A DNA stretch of 64,000 nt from DASXRU01 sp033856235 (GCA_033856235.1 JAWVFI010000151.1:1-64000); one strand, 5' to 3'. Counted from the stretch's first letter, positions 36,079 to 45,358 are shown. The notes: generated by a model not told the origin, from the sequence alone. A program made the numbers and translations.

Positions 36079-38712
36079 CTATTGCGTGGGAGAGCCTAAA
36101 AGTGCGGCTTCACCCTTGTGGCTCGATAACACTTCGCGCAACTTGCGGCCGAAGTCTACTGCCGTAAAGGGCTTTTGCAGGAAAGCGGTTTCCTCCCGCA
36201 GCACTCCATGGCGAACGATGGCATCATCGGTATAGCCGGACATGTAGAGCGTGTGCATCTCCGGCCGCGTCTGTGCAAGGATTCCGGCGAGTTCCGGCCC
36301 GCCCATATTGGGCATGACCACGTCGGTCACCAGCAAATCGATCACGCCGTCGTGTTGGCGCGAGACCTCCAACGCCTCGTCTCCGTTACTGGCGCGCAGC
36401 ACCCGGTAGCCATTCATGGTTAGAATTTCTTTGGCGATTTCCCTTACCGACTCTTCGTCCTCTACCAGCAGGACCGTCTCCGTGCCGCGATAGTCAGAAG
36501 AAGCGAGATCGGCGGTTGCGACGTCAGCATCCTGGTCGACGCATGGCAGGTAGATCTTGAAGGTAGTTCCCCGCCCTGGTTCGCTATAAACCCAGACACT
36601 GCCGCCGGACTGCTTGACGATGCCATAGACGGTTGAGAGGCCCAGTCCCGTGCCTTTATCCTTCTCCTTGGTGGTAAAGAACGGTTCAAAAATTCTCGCT
36701 TTCAAGGCTGCGTCCATCCCAAGCCCCGTATCACTCACTGCCAGCATCACGTATGGCCCCGGTTCAATTGAGCGGTGCGTCTGCACGTAAAGCCGGTCGA
36801 TCAGGATATTCGCCGTTTCAATGGTCAGCTTACCTCCGGCCGGCATCGCGTCCCGGGCATTGACCACCAGATTCAACAACACCTGCTCTATCTGGCCCGG
36901 ATCGGCCTTCACTACCCCGAGCGCAGGATCCAGTATGGTTGTCATTTCAAGGTGTTCGCCGATCAGTCGTTTCAACATCGTGTCCATATCGCCAACGACT
37001 GTGTTCAGATCCAGGAGTTTGGGTTGCAGGACCTGCCGACGGCTGAAGGCCAGGAGTTGTCTGGTCAAACCGGCGGCTCGATGGCCCGCTTTGCTGATCT
37101 GTTCGACCTTACGCTGCGAATCTTTGCTCAAGTCGGTGCCGGAGCGCACCAGCAACAAATCGGAATAACCAATGATCACTGCCAGCAGGTTATTGAAATC
37201 GTGCGCCACGCCACCTGCCAACTGCCCGACGGCATCCATCTTCTGCGATTGGCGCAGTTGCTCTTCGCTTTCATGCAAAGCCTCTTCGGCCTGCTTTCGC
37301 TCCACAATGTTGCGGGAATTTATGACGATCCCGGAAATGTTAGGGTCGTCGAGAAGGTTAGTCATGACCGCTTCCACGTCGATGTATTGGCCATCCTTAT
37401 GCATCAGGCGCAGCTCCAATCGGGCGCGCATCCCGGACTTCTCGCAAACGGTTCTGATGGTTGCGCGTGCCGCGGCAAGATCACCAGGATGAACAAACTC
37501 GCCCAGGTTCTTTCCCAATAATTCGGCCATGTTGTAGCCGAAGACACGTTCAACTGATGGGCTCTCGTAGAGGACCTTCCCTTTGGGCTCAATAATGGAA
37601 ATCACATCGGAGGACTCTTCCACCAGCGAGACGAAGCGCGCCTCGGTAGCCTGAGTTGCCCTCTCGGCCAACAAGCGCGAGTTTTCCCGCAAAGCAATGA
37701 CTTGGCGCATAACTACAAGCCCGGTAATCACAAAGGCGCCCATGATTAGCCACGTAATCTGATCGTCGTGTTTTTGATCTTTGTAAGCGACGACAAACAA
37801 TAGACCGTACGCCAACCCAACTGCTAGATAGGGTAACCACGGAAAGGCCAGGTGCTTGTCTGTGACGCCGGCATTTGGAACTTGCGGGCGCTTCGCACTC
37901 CACCATTGACAGTGTGCGCTCAGACCCATCAGGAAAAAGCTGAGGATATAAAAGCAGTCGGGCCAGTTGCCTCCTTCGTAGGTCCCTTGCAGCGTTTGAT
38001 ATGAGTAGCCAAAATCGGCGACGGCATCAAACAGAACGGCTAACATGAGGATGCGCAGCACTCCTCTCATCCTGACGTCGATACCGCGCAGGAACAAAGC
38101 CACCACCCCAAATAACAAGACCGTATTGCCTACCGGGTAGGCCACCGCCACGACGGTTTCCAGAATGCTGGTATCTTCCGCGAGCGCGATGGGTCGCAGA
38201 ATCACATGCCAGATCACCATTGAAGCGCCAACCATTGCCGTCCCCGCATCAAGCCCGAGCGTCAAACGCGATCTGGCGGAGTGCGCTACCGGAAACGTTA
38301 ACAATCCAGCCAGGGCGATGGGGTAGTAAGCAAGGTAGATGGGATCAGCCCACGTTAGCGCCAGGTCCTGGCCGACGCAGATTTCGTAGTAGAACCAAAT
38401 CAAATTAGCCGCACAATAAAAACCGAACGAGATTGCCAGAATGGTCCAGGCGCGACGCGTCCGCGCATCGAGACTCGGCTGGCGCGAGGCGCGAAAGGCG
38501 AGAATTGTCATCCCCAGGCTGGCGATTGGTTGGACGATGTCGGTTACCAGCGTCTTGTGTTCCGCGCTGTCGCCACCGAACAACAACCAGAGCAGATATG
38601 AAATCGTCAACAGGGCCAATCCGCTCATCAGGATTCCGCCCCAGTCACGTAGCCAGGCCCCCGGAAAATGAAGCCCGCCTAATTCGATTGCAGTTGGTTG
38701 GAAGTTTCTCAT
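36079..38712 (-). CDS. Membrane hybrid histidine kinase with PAS and receiver domains
   Basis: Sensor kinase of 877 aa. The first ~340 residues are membrane-embedded with about nine to ten hydrophobic helices (for example WGGILMSGLALLTISYLLWL). A PAS domain (about 360-475: FVSLVEESSDVISIIEPKGK) follows, then HisKA with the phospho-His near 503 in GGVAHDFNNLLAVI. The HATPase domain holds NLVVNARDAMP, DTGLGMD and GTGLGLSTVYG. A C-terminal receiver domain has the phosphoacceptor Asp near 798 in LLVTDVVMPNMGG and KPFTAVDF. HDFNN is typical of acidobacterial hybrid kinases. No cognate regulator gene is adjacent; the internal receiver may be its target. The input ligand is unknown. Confidence 0.92.
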   Translation of the reverse strand: MRNFQPTAIELGGLHFPGAWLRDWGGILMSGLALLTISYLLWLLFGGDSAEHKTLVTDIVQPIASLGMTILAFRASRQPSLDARTRRAWTILAISFGFYCAANLIWFYYEICVGQDLALTWADPIYLAYYPIALAGLLTFPVAHSARSRLTLGLDAGTAMVGASMVIWHVILRPIALAEDTSILETVVAVAYPVGNTVLLFGVVALFLRGIDVRMRGVLRILMLAVLFDAVADFGYSYQTLQGTYEGGNWPDCFYILSFFLMGLSAHCQWWSAKRPQVPNAGVTDKHLAFPWLPYLAVGLAYGLLFVVAYKDQKHDDQITWLIMGAFVITGLVVMRQVIALRENSRLLAERATQATEARFVSLVEESSDVISIIEPKGKVLYESPSVERVFGYNMAELLGKNLGEFVHPGDLAAARATIRTVCEKSGMRARLELRLMHKDGQYIDVEAVMTNLLDDPNISGIVINSRNIVERKQAEEALHESEEQLRQSQKMDAVGQLAGGVAHDFNNLLAVIIGYSDLLLVRSGTDLSKDSQRKVEQISKAGHRAAGLTRQLLAFSRRQVLQPKLLDLNTVVGDMDTMLKRLIGEHLEMTTILDPALGVVKADPGQIEQVLLNLVVNARDAMPAGGKLTIETANILIDRLYVQTHRSIEPGPYVMLAVSDTGLGMDAALKARIFEPFFTTKEKDKGTGLGLSTVYGIVKQSGGSVWVYSEPGRGTTFKIYLPCVDQDADVATADLASSDYRGTETVLLVEDEESVREIAKEILTMNGYRVLRASNGDEALEVSRQHDGVIDLLVTDVVMPNMGGPELAGILAQTRPEMHTLYMSGYTDDAIVRHGVLREETAFLQKPFTAVDFGRKLREVLSSHKGEAALLGSPTQ

Positions 38713-38766
38713 GGGTGAGGCCTGGTCGTTTCCATCTGTCCGGGAAAGCGGTAATTCCGCGGGCTA

Positions 38767-39489
38767 CTAAAAGGTGAAGCCATAATATGCCCCCAGCGCA
38801 TTGTTGCCGCGACCATGGTTGCCCACGTTGTAGCCAAGGTAGAGAGCGTTTTTCGGCGTAAGCGTAATGCCGACACCAGCTGCCAGGTATCCCAGGTCAT
38901 TCCTTCCGCTGGTCCAGTCTGTAATGAATGTGAGGCGACTGTTTACTGGCTGCTCGTAACCCACGAGTGATCCGTATTTGCTGGTGCCCGGCTCAGCACT
39001 GGCCACCAGCAGATATGCACCACCAGTTAGGCGTGGACCAAAGCTCCCGGCAAATTTCTTGCTACCGACGGCATATAAGAAGCCGCTGGTGCTGCCGGCG
39101 CTTCGGTGAGTTAAAGGCAGTGAAACAAGAACACCTGCAGCGGCGGACAGTCCCTTTCCTTCATCGTTGTAAAACTGCCACTTGAAATTTGGCTCGACGA
39201 CGATCGGCTCGGGTGACTCGCTGCTGCGGGTGTAATAGACGTTCATTCCAATCTCAGTTCGCCGGTGTAACCCGTACACCACGCGGCCGCCATAGAGCTG
39301 GTAACCATCCTTTTGGTAAGGCGCGAGGTGGCTGACGAAATCGCCCTCGACATAGATCCGCTTTGGGGAAACAACATCTGTCGATGGAGTGTTAAAGACC
39401 GTGGATTGTCCCTGCGCAATTTCGCCGGAGATCAAGAGGGCCAGCCATAAGGTGAGGGCGTGCCCAAGGTATCGTCTGGTGATCATCAT
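38767..39489 (-). CDS. Outer-membrane beta-barrel-like protein
   Basis: Exported protein of 240 aa. ATG 39489 is preceded by AAAGGAAAC and gives a signal peptide MMITRRYLGHALTLWLALLI then SGEIAQGQS. The rest is beta-rich with alternating aromatic residues (GGRVVYGLHRRTEIGMNVYY, NSRLTFITDWTSGRNDLGYL) and ends in a C-terminal phenylalanine (YYGFTF), both typical of outer-membrane barrels. At about 217 mature residues it could make an 8-10-strand barrel. Its cargo is unknown. It lies 54 bp upstream of, and in the same direction as, the hybrid kinase gene. Confidence 0.75.
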   Translation of the reverse strand: MMITRRYLGHALTLWLALLISGEIAQGQSTVFNTPSTDVVSPKRIYVEGDFVSHLAPYQKDGYQLYGGRVVYGLHRRTEIGMNVYYTRSSESPEPIVVEPNFKWQFYNDEGKGLSAAAGVLVSLPLTHRSAGSTSGFLYAVGSKKFAGSFGPRLTGGAYLLVASAEPGTSKYGSLVGYEQPVNSRLTFITDWTSGRNDLGYLAAGVGITLTPKNALYLGYNVGNHGRGNNALGAYYGFTF

Positions 39490-39951
39490 TGTTTCCTTTG
39501 CAGAAGGAGAGTTTTTGGCCGCTGACCCCGACGCGTCGCTGAGCGAAAATGGTCTGCGGCTAATAGCCACATCAACGCGAGGACGCCAAGGCAGATCGCC
39601 ACATGGCGGAGTCATGCCCCCTGTTTCAGCGGCCCACCAGGTGGTCAATGGCATTTTCTATGCCTTGAGAAAGTAGGGCTGGAGACTCTGAACGTCGCTC
39701 TGGAAAACGGCTGAAATAGTCCAACCCTGCGTCGGTGGGCTACTATCAGTCTTCCCGGCTAACAGAGTGACAAGCTATTCTTTGGGAACCCACTTCGCGT
39801 AGTCTGCGATGATTGAAGCTAACGCCATTGATGAGGCCGCCGGCATCGCCAGCCAAATTCCGTTGGCCGGCATGGGCACAGTGGAAGTCCGTCCGGCGCG
39901 GTGAGAGCGGATGAAGGGCAAACAGAAACGCAAGCAAAAGGAGCCAACCCG
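39490..39951. other. 462-bp gap, no supported gene
   Basis: Divergent intergenic region between the barrel gene (-) and the DinB gene (+). Small open frames on both strands (for example 39746-39937 minus, 39389-39676 plus) have Pro/Arg/Ser-rich products without domains, and overlap real genes. Promoters for both flanking genes must lie here. No palindrome pair was recognised. Confidence 0.4.
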
Positions 39952-40482
39952 ATGAACACTATCAAATCGCTGACCTCAGAGTTTGAGCACGAAGCGCAAA
40001 CCACGCGCAAGCACCTGGAAAGGCTTTCGGACAACAAGTTCGCGTGGCAGCCTCACAAGAAGTCTTTTACCTTGCAAGGGCTGGCCTCGCACATCGTGGA
40101 GTGCCTCAGTTGGACGGATGCGATATTCAACAGTGACGAATTCAACTTTGACCCTGCCACCTACAAGCCCTACCAGGCAGCGTCCGTGGCTGATATGCTC
40201 AAGGCTTTTGACGAGCACGTTGCCAGCGGCAAACAAGCGCTGGCGGGCGCCGACGAAGCGGCCTTGATGAAACCCTGGAGCTTGAAAATCATGGGCAACT
40301 CGCAGTTCGAAAAACCCAAAGCGGAGGTATTACGAGATTTTGTTTTGAGCCACATCATTCATCACCGCGGCCAGTTATCGGTTTATGAGCGACTGCTCGA
40401 AATCCCGGTGCCCGGATCCTACGGCCCGTCCGCAGATGAGCCACCCCCCGGGGTCGATGTAAGCAAATGTGATTCGTATTAG
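39952..40482 (+). CDS. DinB-family protein
   Basis: Four-helix-bundle DinB protein (176 aa), a metal-binding fold linked to stress and thiol-transfer reactions. The metal triad is suggested by LASHIVECLSWTDAIF (His), and HIIHHRGQLSVYERLLEIP (two His), the standard HxxxHRGQ. ATG 39952 has an AAAGGAGCC Shine-Dalgarno 8 bp upstream; an upstream start at 39901 was rejected. It opens a run of small stress/detoxification genes on the same strand. Confidence 0.9.
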   Translation: MNTIKSLTSEFEHEAQTTRKHLERLSDNKFAWQPHKKSFTLQGLASHIVECLSWTDAIFNSDEFNFDPATYKPYQAASVADMLKAFDEHVASGKQALAGADEAALMKPWSLKIMGNSQFEKPKAEVLRDFVLSHIIHHRGQLSVYERLLEIPVPGSYGPSADEPPPGVDVSKCDSY

Positions 40483-40622
40483 TCCGTGAGGTCGTCTGAT
40501 TTCGTGCCCCGTGTGACAATTCCCGCCACACGATTCGAAAACCTTACGAAATGAATTCTTGAGCAAAGCCGATCCATCTCTCGACCGGATCATGTAATTG
40601 TCACAACTAATGAGGTAGGACG

Positions 40623-41003
40623 ATGAACATTCTAAAAGCCATCGGAGCCATCCTGGCGGGCATGGTCTTTATTGTTGTCACCCACACCGCGACAGATTTC
40701 GTGCTGGAGGCGCTGGGTATTTTTCCGCCACCGCAACAGGGGTTGCACATAACGTGGATGGCAGTTTTAGCGACTGTCTATCGCACGCTTTTTACGGTAG
40801 CCGGCGGGTACGTCACTGCTGCGCTGGCGCCACCACCACGAATGCGATATGTATCGATTCTTGGATTACTGGGCCTGGTAATGGGCACTGTGGGCGCGAT
40901 CATAACGATTCCCATGAAGCTTGGACCAACCTGGTATCCGATCGCGCTGGCGGTGCTGGCCCTGCCTTCGGTGTGGCTGGGCGGAAAAATGAAAACCAAA
41001 TGA
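40623..41003 (+). CDS. Small hydrophobic membrane protein
   Basis: 126-aa integral membrane protein with four hydrophobic helices (about 5-30, 44-66, 75-97 and 104-120) and a short charged tail (GGKMKTK). No known domain or motif recognised. Good spacing from a GAGGTAGG Shine-Dalgarno. It ends 9 bp before the first VOC gene, so it is probably cotranscribed with it. Confidence 0.75.
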   Translation: MNILKAIGAILAGMVFIVVTHTATDFVLEALGIFPPPQQGLHITWMAVLATVYRTLFTVAGGYVTAALAPPPRMRYVSILGLLGLVMGTVGAIITIPMKLGPTWYPIALAVLALPSVWLGGKMKTK

Positions 41004-41012
41004 AGAGGAAAC

Positions 41013-41504
41013 ATGATGCAAAAGATAACGCCATTTTTATGGTTCGATGACCAGGCCGAAGAGGCCGCGAACTTTTACGTATCGATTTTCAAGAATTCCC
41101 GCATGGGTGCGATTGCCCGTTATGACGAAGAGGCTGCGGCAGCTTCCGGCAGGCCAGCCGGCTCGGTCATGGTGGTTGATTTCGTCATCGAGGGACAGGA
41201 ATTCGCGGCGCTAAACGGAGGGCCGAACTTCAAGTTCACAGAAGCCGTGTCGTTCGTGGTGAACTGCGAAACTCAGGAAGAAGTGGACGACTTTTGGACG
41301 AAGCTGACCGCAGACGGCGGCCAGGAATCGCAATGCGGCTGGCTTAAAGACAAGTTTGGTTTGTCCTGGCAGATCACCCCGACTGTGCTGACCCGAATGA
41401 TAAAGGATAAAGATCCTGCCAAATCAAAACGAGTCATGCACGCCATGATGCAAATGAAAAAACTCGACATTGCGACATTGCAGCGAGCGTACGACGGGAA
41501 ATAG
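41013..41504 (+). CDS. PhnB-like VOC-superfamily protein
   Basis: Glyoxalase/bleomycin-resistance-fold protein (163 aa) of the PhnB/3-demethylubiquinone-methyltransferase-like group. FLWFDDQAEEAANFYVSIFK is the first beta-alpha-beta-beta-beta unit, and WTKLTADGGQESQCGWLKDK with FGLSWQITPTVL the second. Such proteins bind or dispose of small molecules; the substrate is unknown. Its ATG ATG start is preceded by AAGAGGAAAC, 9 bp after the membrane-protein gene. Confidence 0.9.
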   Translation: MMQKITPFLWFDDQAEEAANFYVSIFKNSRMGAIARYDEEAAAASGRPAGSVMVVDFVIEGQEFAALNGGPNFKFTEAVSFVVNCETQEEVDDFWTKLTADGGQESQCGWLKDKFGLSWQITPTVLTRMIKDKDPAKSKRVMHAMMQMKKLDIATLQRAYDGK

Positions 41505-41578
41505 GAAGTAGAGGGCTGCCAGCCAACTGATCTGCACAATCGGGGAGATTCTGAACCAAATAACTAGAGGAGACAGAG

Positions 41579-42001
41579 ATGCGATTCATGGTTATTGTAA
41601 AAGCAAGCAAAGATTCCGAGGCCGGCGTGATGCCCACCGAAAAAATGCTGACCGAAATGGGAAAGTTTAATGAAGAGCTGGTGAAAGCCGGAGTAATGCT
41701 CGCCGGCGAAGGATTGCAACCCAGCTCAAAAGGCGTCCGCGTCAAGTTTTCGGGCGGCAACCGGATAGTGACTGACGGGCCATTTGCCGAAACGAGGGAG
41801 TTGATCGCCGGATACTGGTTGTGGCAAGTCAAGTCCAAAGACGAAGCCATCGAATGGTTGAAACGCGCGCCCTTCGATGATGATACTGAGTTAGAACTTC
41901 GCCAGGTCTTCGAGGCCGAAGATTTCGGGGCTGAGTTCACCCCGGAGGCCCGCGCACAGGAAGAGCGTTTGCGCGCAGAGATTGAGGCGAAGCAGAAATA
42001 A
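41579..42001 (+). CDS. YCII-related / DGPF domain protein
   Basis: 140-aa protein of the YCII superfamily. MRFMVIVKASKDSEAGVMP is the typical N-terminus, and VTDGPFAETRELIAGYWLWQ is the DGPF core with a Tyr-Trp motif. Such proteins often occur next to ECF sigma factors and VOC/DinB genes; no sigma factor is in this cluster. Shine-Dalgarno AGAGGAGAC. Exact reaction unknown. Confidence 0.88.
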   Translation: MRFMVIVKASKDSEAGVMPTEKMLTEMGKFNEELVKAGVMLAGEGLQPSSKGVRVKFSGGNRIVTDGPFAETRELIAGYWLWQVKSKDEAIEWLKRAPFDDDTELELRQVFEAEDFGAEFTPEARAQEERLRAEIEAKQK

Positions 42002-42014
42002 CGGAACTAAAGCG

Positions 42015-42100
42015 GCAAGCTAAAGCTCGAACTCTATGCGCCTGCGAACCAGGATTGAGCGACGATAAGACAGGCGTATAGAGTACAAACTTTAGTTTGC
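42015..42100. repeat. Palindrome pair in the small-gene cluster
   Basis: Arms near 42015-42044 (GCAAGCTAAAGCTCGAACTC onward) and 42071-42100 (reverse complement, GCATATAGAGT-like with several mismatches). A weaker related motif (GCAAGCTGAAGCTTGAACTC) occurs at 32521-32540 upstream of the STAS gene. Confidence 0.65.
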
Positions 42101-42137
42101 TCAGTTTCCCGTTAAGAACCGACAAAGGAGAGCAATC

Positions 42138-42548
42138 ATGCAAGTGACTCCATATCTTTTATTCAATGGCCGGTGCGCGGAAGCGTTTAAGTTTTACGAG
42201 AGGATTCTGGGAGGACACATCGAAGGGATGACGGCCCACACGGGATCTCCGGCAGAGGGTCAGGTGCCCGCCGAATGGCGCGAGAAGATCCTTCACGCGC
42301 GCATGACCATCGGCGACACCGTGTTGCTGGCTTCTGACGCACCGCCGGGGCATTACGAAAAACCCGCCGGCTTCTCGGTTTCCATCCAGCTCAAGGATCC
42401 TGAAGAGGCGGAACGAATCTTCCACGCCCTCGCGGAAAATGGTACCGTTCGCATGCCAATTCAGGAGACTTTCTGGTCACCGCGCTTCGGGATGCTGGTT
42501 GACGAATTCGACATCCCGTGGATGATTAACTGCCTGCGGGAACACTAG
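42138..42548 (+). CDS. PhnB-like VOC-superfamily protein, second copy
   Basis: 136-aa VOC protein with YLLFNGRCAEAFKFYERILG, LHARMTIGDTVLLASDAPPG and WSPRFGMLVDEFDIPWMINC, the usual PhnB pattern. AAAGGAGAG Shine-Dalgarno. It is distinct from the VOC gene at 41013 (low identity apart from the core), so it is not a recent duplicate. Confidence 0.9.
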   Translation: MQVTPYLLFNGRCAEAFKFYERILGGHIEGMTAHTGSPAEGQVPAEWREKILHARMTIGDTVLLASDAPPGHYEKPAGFSVSIQLKDPEEAERIFHALAENGTVRMPIQETFWSPRFGMLVDEFDIPWMINCLREH

Positions 42549-42668
42549 AATCGTTTGTCCCGGCTGCGCGAGTGCTTGGCGCAGCTTCAGCCGGTAATTC
42601 CTTTCGGAAACTCGCGGCTGATTGCCATCCTAAATTAAGCTTTGTCATCAGCCTGAGGAGTCTCAACC

Positions 42669-43055
42669 ATGAACATTGCCTTGTGGATTATTCAAGTATT
42701 GTTGGCGTTACTTTTTATCTTCTCGGGCGGAATGAAGTTGGTCATCTCGCCGGAGGTCATGCAGAAGATGGGCTCGCCGAATCAGATACCGCTGCCGGGA
42801 CTGCTGGTGCAATTTGTCGGAGTCTGCGAATTGTTGGGCGGACTGGGACTGATTTTGCCTGGACTCTTTCGCATCAAAACCGGCCTGACGCCACTGGCTG
42901 CTCTCGGCCTGGTGCTGGTTATGATCGGTGCGGTAGGGCTGACGATCGCTGGCGATGGGGTTAAAGCGGCGGTAGTACCGTTCGTTGTTTGCCTGCTGGC
43001 CGCCTTCGTGGCCTACGGTCGTTGGCGTCTGTCGCCGCTGCGCGGGAAGTCTTAA
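42669..43055 (+). CDS. DoxX-family membrane protein
   Basis: 128-aa protein with four transmembrane helices. NIALWIIQVLLALLFIFSGG is the typical DoxX first helix. The second region VQFVGVCELLGGLGLILPGL and a last helix VVPFVVCLLAAFVAYGRWRL follow. DoxX proteins are associated with oxidative stress and thiosulfate metabolism, but many are uncharacterised. CCTGAGGAG Shine-Dalgarno. Confidence 0.88.
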   Translation: MNIALWIIQVLLALLFIFSGGMKLVISPEVMQKMGSPNQIPLPGLLVQFVGVCELLGGLGLILPGLFRIKTGLTPLAALGLVLVMIGAVGLTIAGDGVKAAVVPFVVCLLAAFVAYGRWRLSPLRGKS

Positions 43056-43145
43056 CCCCGCTCCGATAGCATCGGCATTCTCGCTTGCAGTTTTGAACCA
43101 GAGTCCGATTTGTGTACTCAGATGTCAATGGAGAATTAGATAGTT

Positions 43146-43436
43146 ATGTGTCGAAACATTAAGACCCTGCACAATTTTAAGCCACCGGCGACGGACGAAG
43201 AGATCCGAGCGTCATCGCTGCAATTTGTGCGCAAGCTCAGTGGCTTTACCCGGCCCTCGAAGGCCAACGAGGTCGCCTTCACGCGCGCGGTCGAGGAGGT
43301 TACCAAGGCCGCGCACGAACTGCTGCAATCACTGGTCACGAACGCGCCCCCAAGAGATCGCGATGTTGAAGCGTCAAAGGCGCGGACCCGGACCGCGAGC
43401 CGCTTTCCCTCTGCGGAAGCGCCCATGTCGAGCTGA
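43146..43436 (+). CDS. DUF2277 protein
   Basis: Small 96-aa protein beginning MCRNIKTLHNFKPPATDEEI, the diagnostic DUF2277 N-terminus with its conserved Cys2 and His9, followed by ASSLQFVRKLSGFTRPSKAN. Function unknown; the family is common in actinobacteria and acidobacteria near DinB/VOC genes, as here. GGAGAATTAG Shine-Dalgarno. Confidence 0.9.
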   Translation: MCRNIKTLHNFKPPATDEEIRASSLQFVRKLSGFTRPSKANEVAFTRAVEEVTKAAHELLQSLVTNAPPRDRDVEASKARTRTASRFPSAEAPMSS

Positions 43437-43458
43437 GCATCTGGGAACTCAAATCACC

Positions 43459-43968
43459 CTAGCGAAACGCGCTGTCATCCGCCGAAGGTCCATACAGGGC
43501 CGGGACTTTCGCACCCATCAGACGCAGGTAAACGGTCATCTGCCCGCGGTGATGTGCCCAATGGTTGATGGTGTCCTGGATCATCACATAGCGCGGCGCC
43601 TCCATGACCACTTTACCCCGCGCCAGCAACTGCCAGCTTGTCTCCAGATGCTCGTCCGTGGTCGCTGCGAAGGCAGCTCGGGCGCCGGCCGCGGCCTTGT
43701 CGAGGGCCTCCACCAACTCAGCCCTCGTGTCCAACCGCTTCTGTTCCATCTTTCCGCCATCGGCGGGAGCAACATCCAAATTGTCCTGGGTGATTTGCAT
43801 GCCAATCCACATGGGAATCGTCGCCACCATATTCGCCAGGTATCCGAAGATCATGGACTTCTCATGCGGCTTCCAATCGTATTTGCCCTCCGGCGCCTCT
43901 TCTAAAGCAAAGCGCGAACGCTCCACCTCCCGATCCATTTCCGCCAACAGAAACTCAGTCAGTTTCAT
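43459..43968 (-). CDS. DinB-family protein, second copy
   Basis: 169-aa DinB-like four-helix protein convergent with the DUF2277 gene. MKLTEFLLAEMDREVERSRF is the first helix; the metal-ligand candidates are in GKYDWKPHEKSMIFGYLANM (one His) and HWAHHRGQMTVYLRLM (HxxHHRGQ). GAGGAGGGAAG Shine-Dalgarno. Its sequence differs substantially from the DinB gene at 39952. It closes the small-gene cluster. Confidence 0.9.
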   Translation of the reverse strand: MKLTEFLLAEMDREVERSRFALEEAPEGKYDWKPHEKSMIFGYLANMVATIPMWIGMQITQDNLDVAPADGGKMEQKRLDTRAELVEALDKAAAGARAAFAATTDEHLETSWQLLARGKVVMEAPRYVMIQDTINHWAHHRGQMTVYLRLMGAKVPALYGPSADDSAFR

Positions 43969-44041
43969 GCTTCCCTCCTCTGATTTTTTAGCATCTTAAC
44001 GCGAGGACTCTCTGAGGTGAAGCAACGACCGGGCATAATCC

Positions 44042-44155
44042 TTCAAGCTCCTCACTGGGAGCGCGGGCGTCCCGCCCGCATTGCTTACCCACACGCACTC
44101 TGGTTAGATCACTCGCCCTCGGGCGAGACGCCCGAGGTCCCAGTGAAGAGCTTGA
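44042..44155. repeat. Palindrome pair upstream of the exonuclease gene
   Basis: Arms at about 44042-44079 and 44125-44155 (cores GGCGTCCCGCCCGC and GAGACGCCCGAGGTCCCAGT). Same family as 11055-11171; the conserved flanks are TTC-ACTGGGA and TCCCAGTGAAGAGC. Confidence 0.8.
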
Positions 44156-44226
44156 GTGTTTTGTAGTAAGGTCGCAAGAAAGTAGCGCAACGGCGGCTCG
44201 CATAGTTATAACGGAGTCCTTGCAAC

Positions 44227-45060
44227 ATGATTGTTCACCTGATTGATGGCACCTACGAACTGTTCCGGCACTTCTACGGCCTCCGGCGTTTCAAAAAAAC
44301 TGATCCACCGTATGGGGCTGTCGTCGGGGTGCTGCGCACAGTGACCCAGATGATCGAAGATGGAGCGACGCACGTTGGCGTGGCCACCGATCATGTGATC
44401 GAGTCTTTCCGCAACGGGCTCTGGCCGACCTACAAGAATGGCCAGGGGATTGAGCCGGTCCTGCGGGCGCAGTTCGTTCCCCTGGAAGAAGCATTGGCCG
44501 CGATGGGTGTCGCAGTTTGGCCGATGGTGGAACTGGAAGCGGACGACGCCCTGGCATCGGCGGCGCACCTGGCAGCGCAGGACAAGCGTGCGGAAAAAAT
44601 TTGCATCTGGACCCCTGACAAAGATCTGGCCCAGTGCGTCAGTGGCGACCGAGTGGTGCAGGCAGACCGTCGCCGGAACGAAATTCGCGATGCAGACGGT
44701 GTGCTCGCGAAGTTTGGCGTAACGCCGGCGCGCATTCCTGATTACCTCGCCCTGGTCGGTGACGCAGCCGACGGCTATCCCGGAATTCCGGGCTTCGGCG
44801 CGAAGACGGCGGCGCGGGTGATTAACCGTTATGGCGCGCTCGAAGACTTTCCCGCCGAAGTTCTTAACGCGGAAAATCGCCGCAGCGCGTTGCTCTTCAA
44901 AGACCTGGCGACACTCAGAACCAATGCCCCGCTGTTTAGTAATGTTGAGGAATTAAGGTGGAGAGGAGCGACGGCGTCATTTCCCTCGCTGGCAGAGAAG
45001 ATGGGCGACGCGCGCCTGGCTGCCCGCGTGGTGGCGCTGGAGAAACGCCTGTTAGGCTAA
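44227..45060 (+). CDS. 5'-3' exonuclease (FEN/PIN-like) domain protein
   Basis: 277-aa stand-alone protein related to the 5'-nuclease domain of DNA polymerase I. PIN-like domain: VHLIDGTYELFRHFYG, VELEADDALASAAHLAAQDK and IWTPDKDLAQCV supply the acidic metal ligands. An H3TH domain follows: ARIPDYLALVGDAADGYPGI and PGFGAKTAARVINRYGAL. It could process flaps or RNA primers. Its N-terminal ligand is Asp7 in LIDGTYE. No polymerase domain is attached, and no polA is nearby. GGAG Shine-Dalgarno. Repeats lie on both sides. Confidence 0.88.
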   Translation: MIVHLIDGTYELFRHFYGLRRFKKTDPPYGAVVGVLRTVTQMIEDGATHVGVATDHVIESFRNGLWPTYKNGQGIEPVLRAQFVPLEEALAAMGVAVWPMVELEADDALASAAHLAAQDKRAEKICIWTPDKDLAQCVSGDRVVQADRRRNEIRDADGVLAKFGVTPARIPDYLALVGDAADGYPGIPGFGAKTAARVINRYGALEDFPAEVLNAENRRSALLFKDLATLRTNAPLFSNVEELRWRGATASFPSLAEKMGDARLAARVVALEKRLLG

Positions 45061-45358
45061 AGGTTTACGGAGGTCGGTTGCTTGTGCCGCGTTTACGCGG
45101 CTTGCCCGACGGGTTGTTAGACCGGCCGTTGTAGGGCCGGTTCACGCCGGCATCTGGACTGCGAGCCCGCTTCAGCGGGCTTCCATCGCGAGGCTTCAGC
45201 CAGAAGCTAAAGCCGCCGATGTAAGCGCGCTCAAGCGCGCTTCTCGCATCACAACATACAAAGACCAGCGCTAGAAGCGCTGGCCTAATAACCCTCCGGG
45301 CAAGCCGCTGAAGCGGGCTTCCTCGACAACGAAATCTCGTCCATCTCGAGGGTAATCG
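45061..45358. repeat. Array of short hairpin modules
   Basis: At least four short palindromes in 300 bp without genes: AGCCCGCTTCAGCGGGCT near 45164-45182, AAGCGCGCTCAAGCGCGCTT at 45223-45242, CCAGCGCTAGAAGCGCTGG at 45265-45283 and GCCGCTGAAGCGGGCTT near 45304-45321. The region begins with a GCCGGCCG-rich stretch. Similar arrays occur at 54779-54940 and 57866-57909. Probably repetitive extragenic sequence; it separates two converging genes. Confidence 0.8.

Noticed and set aside
45061..45358. CRISPR array
   Set aside because: The repeats are unequal palindromic modules without a constant repeat length or spacers, and no cas genes are near.
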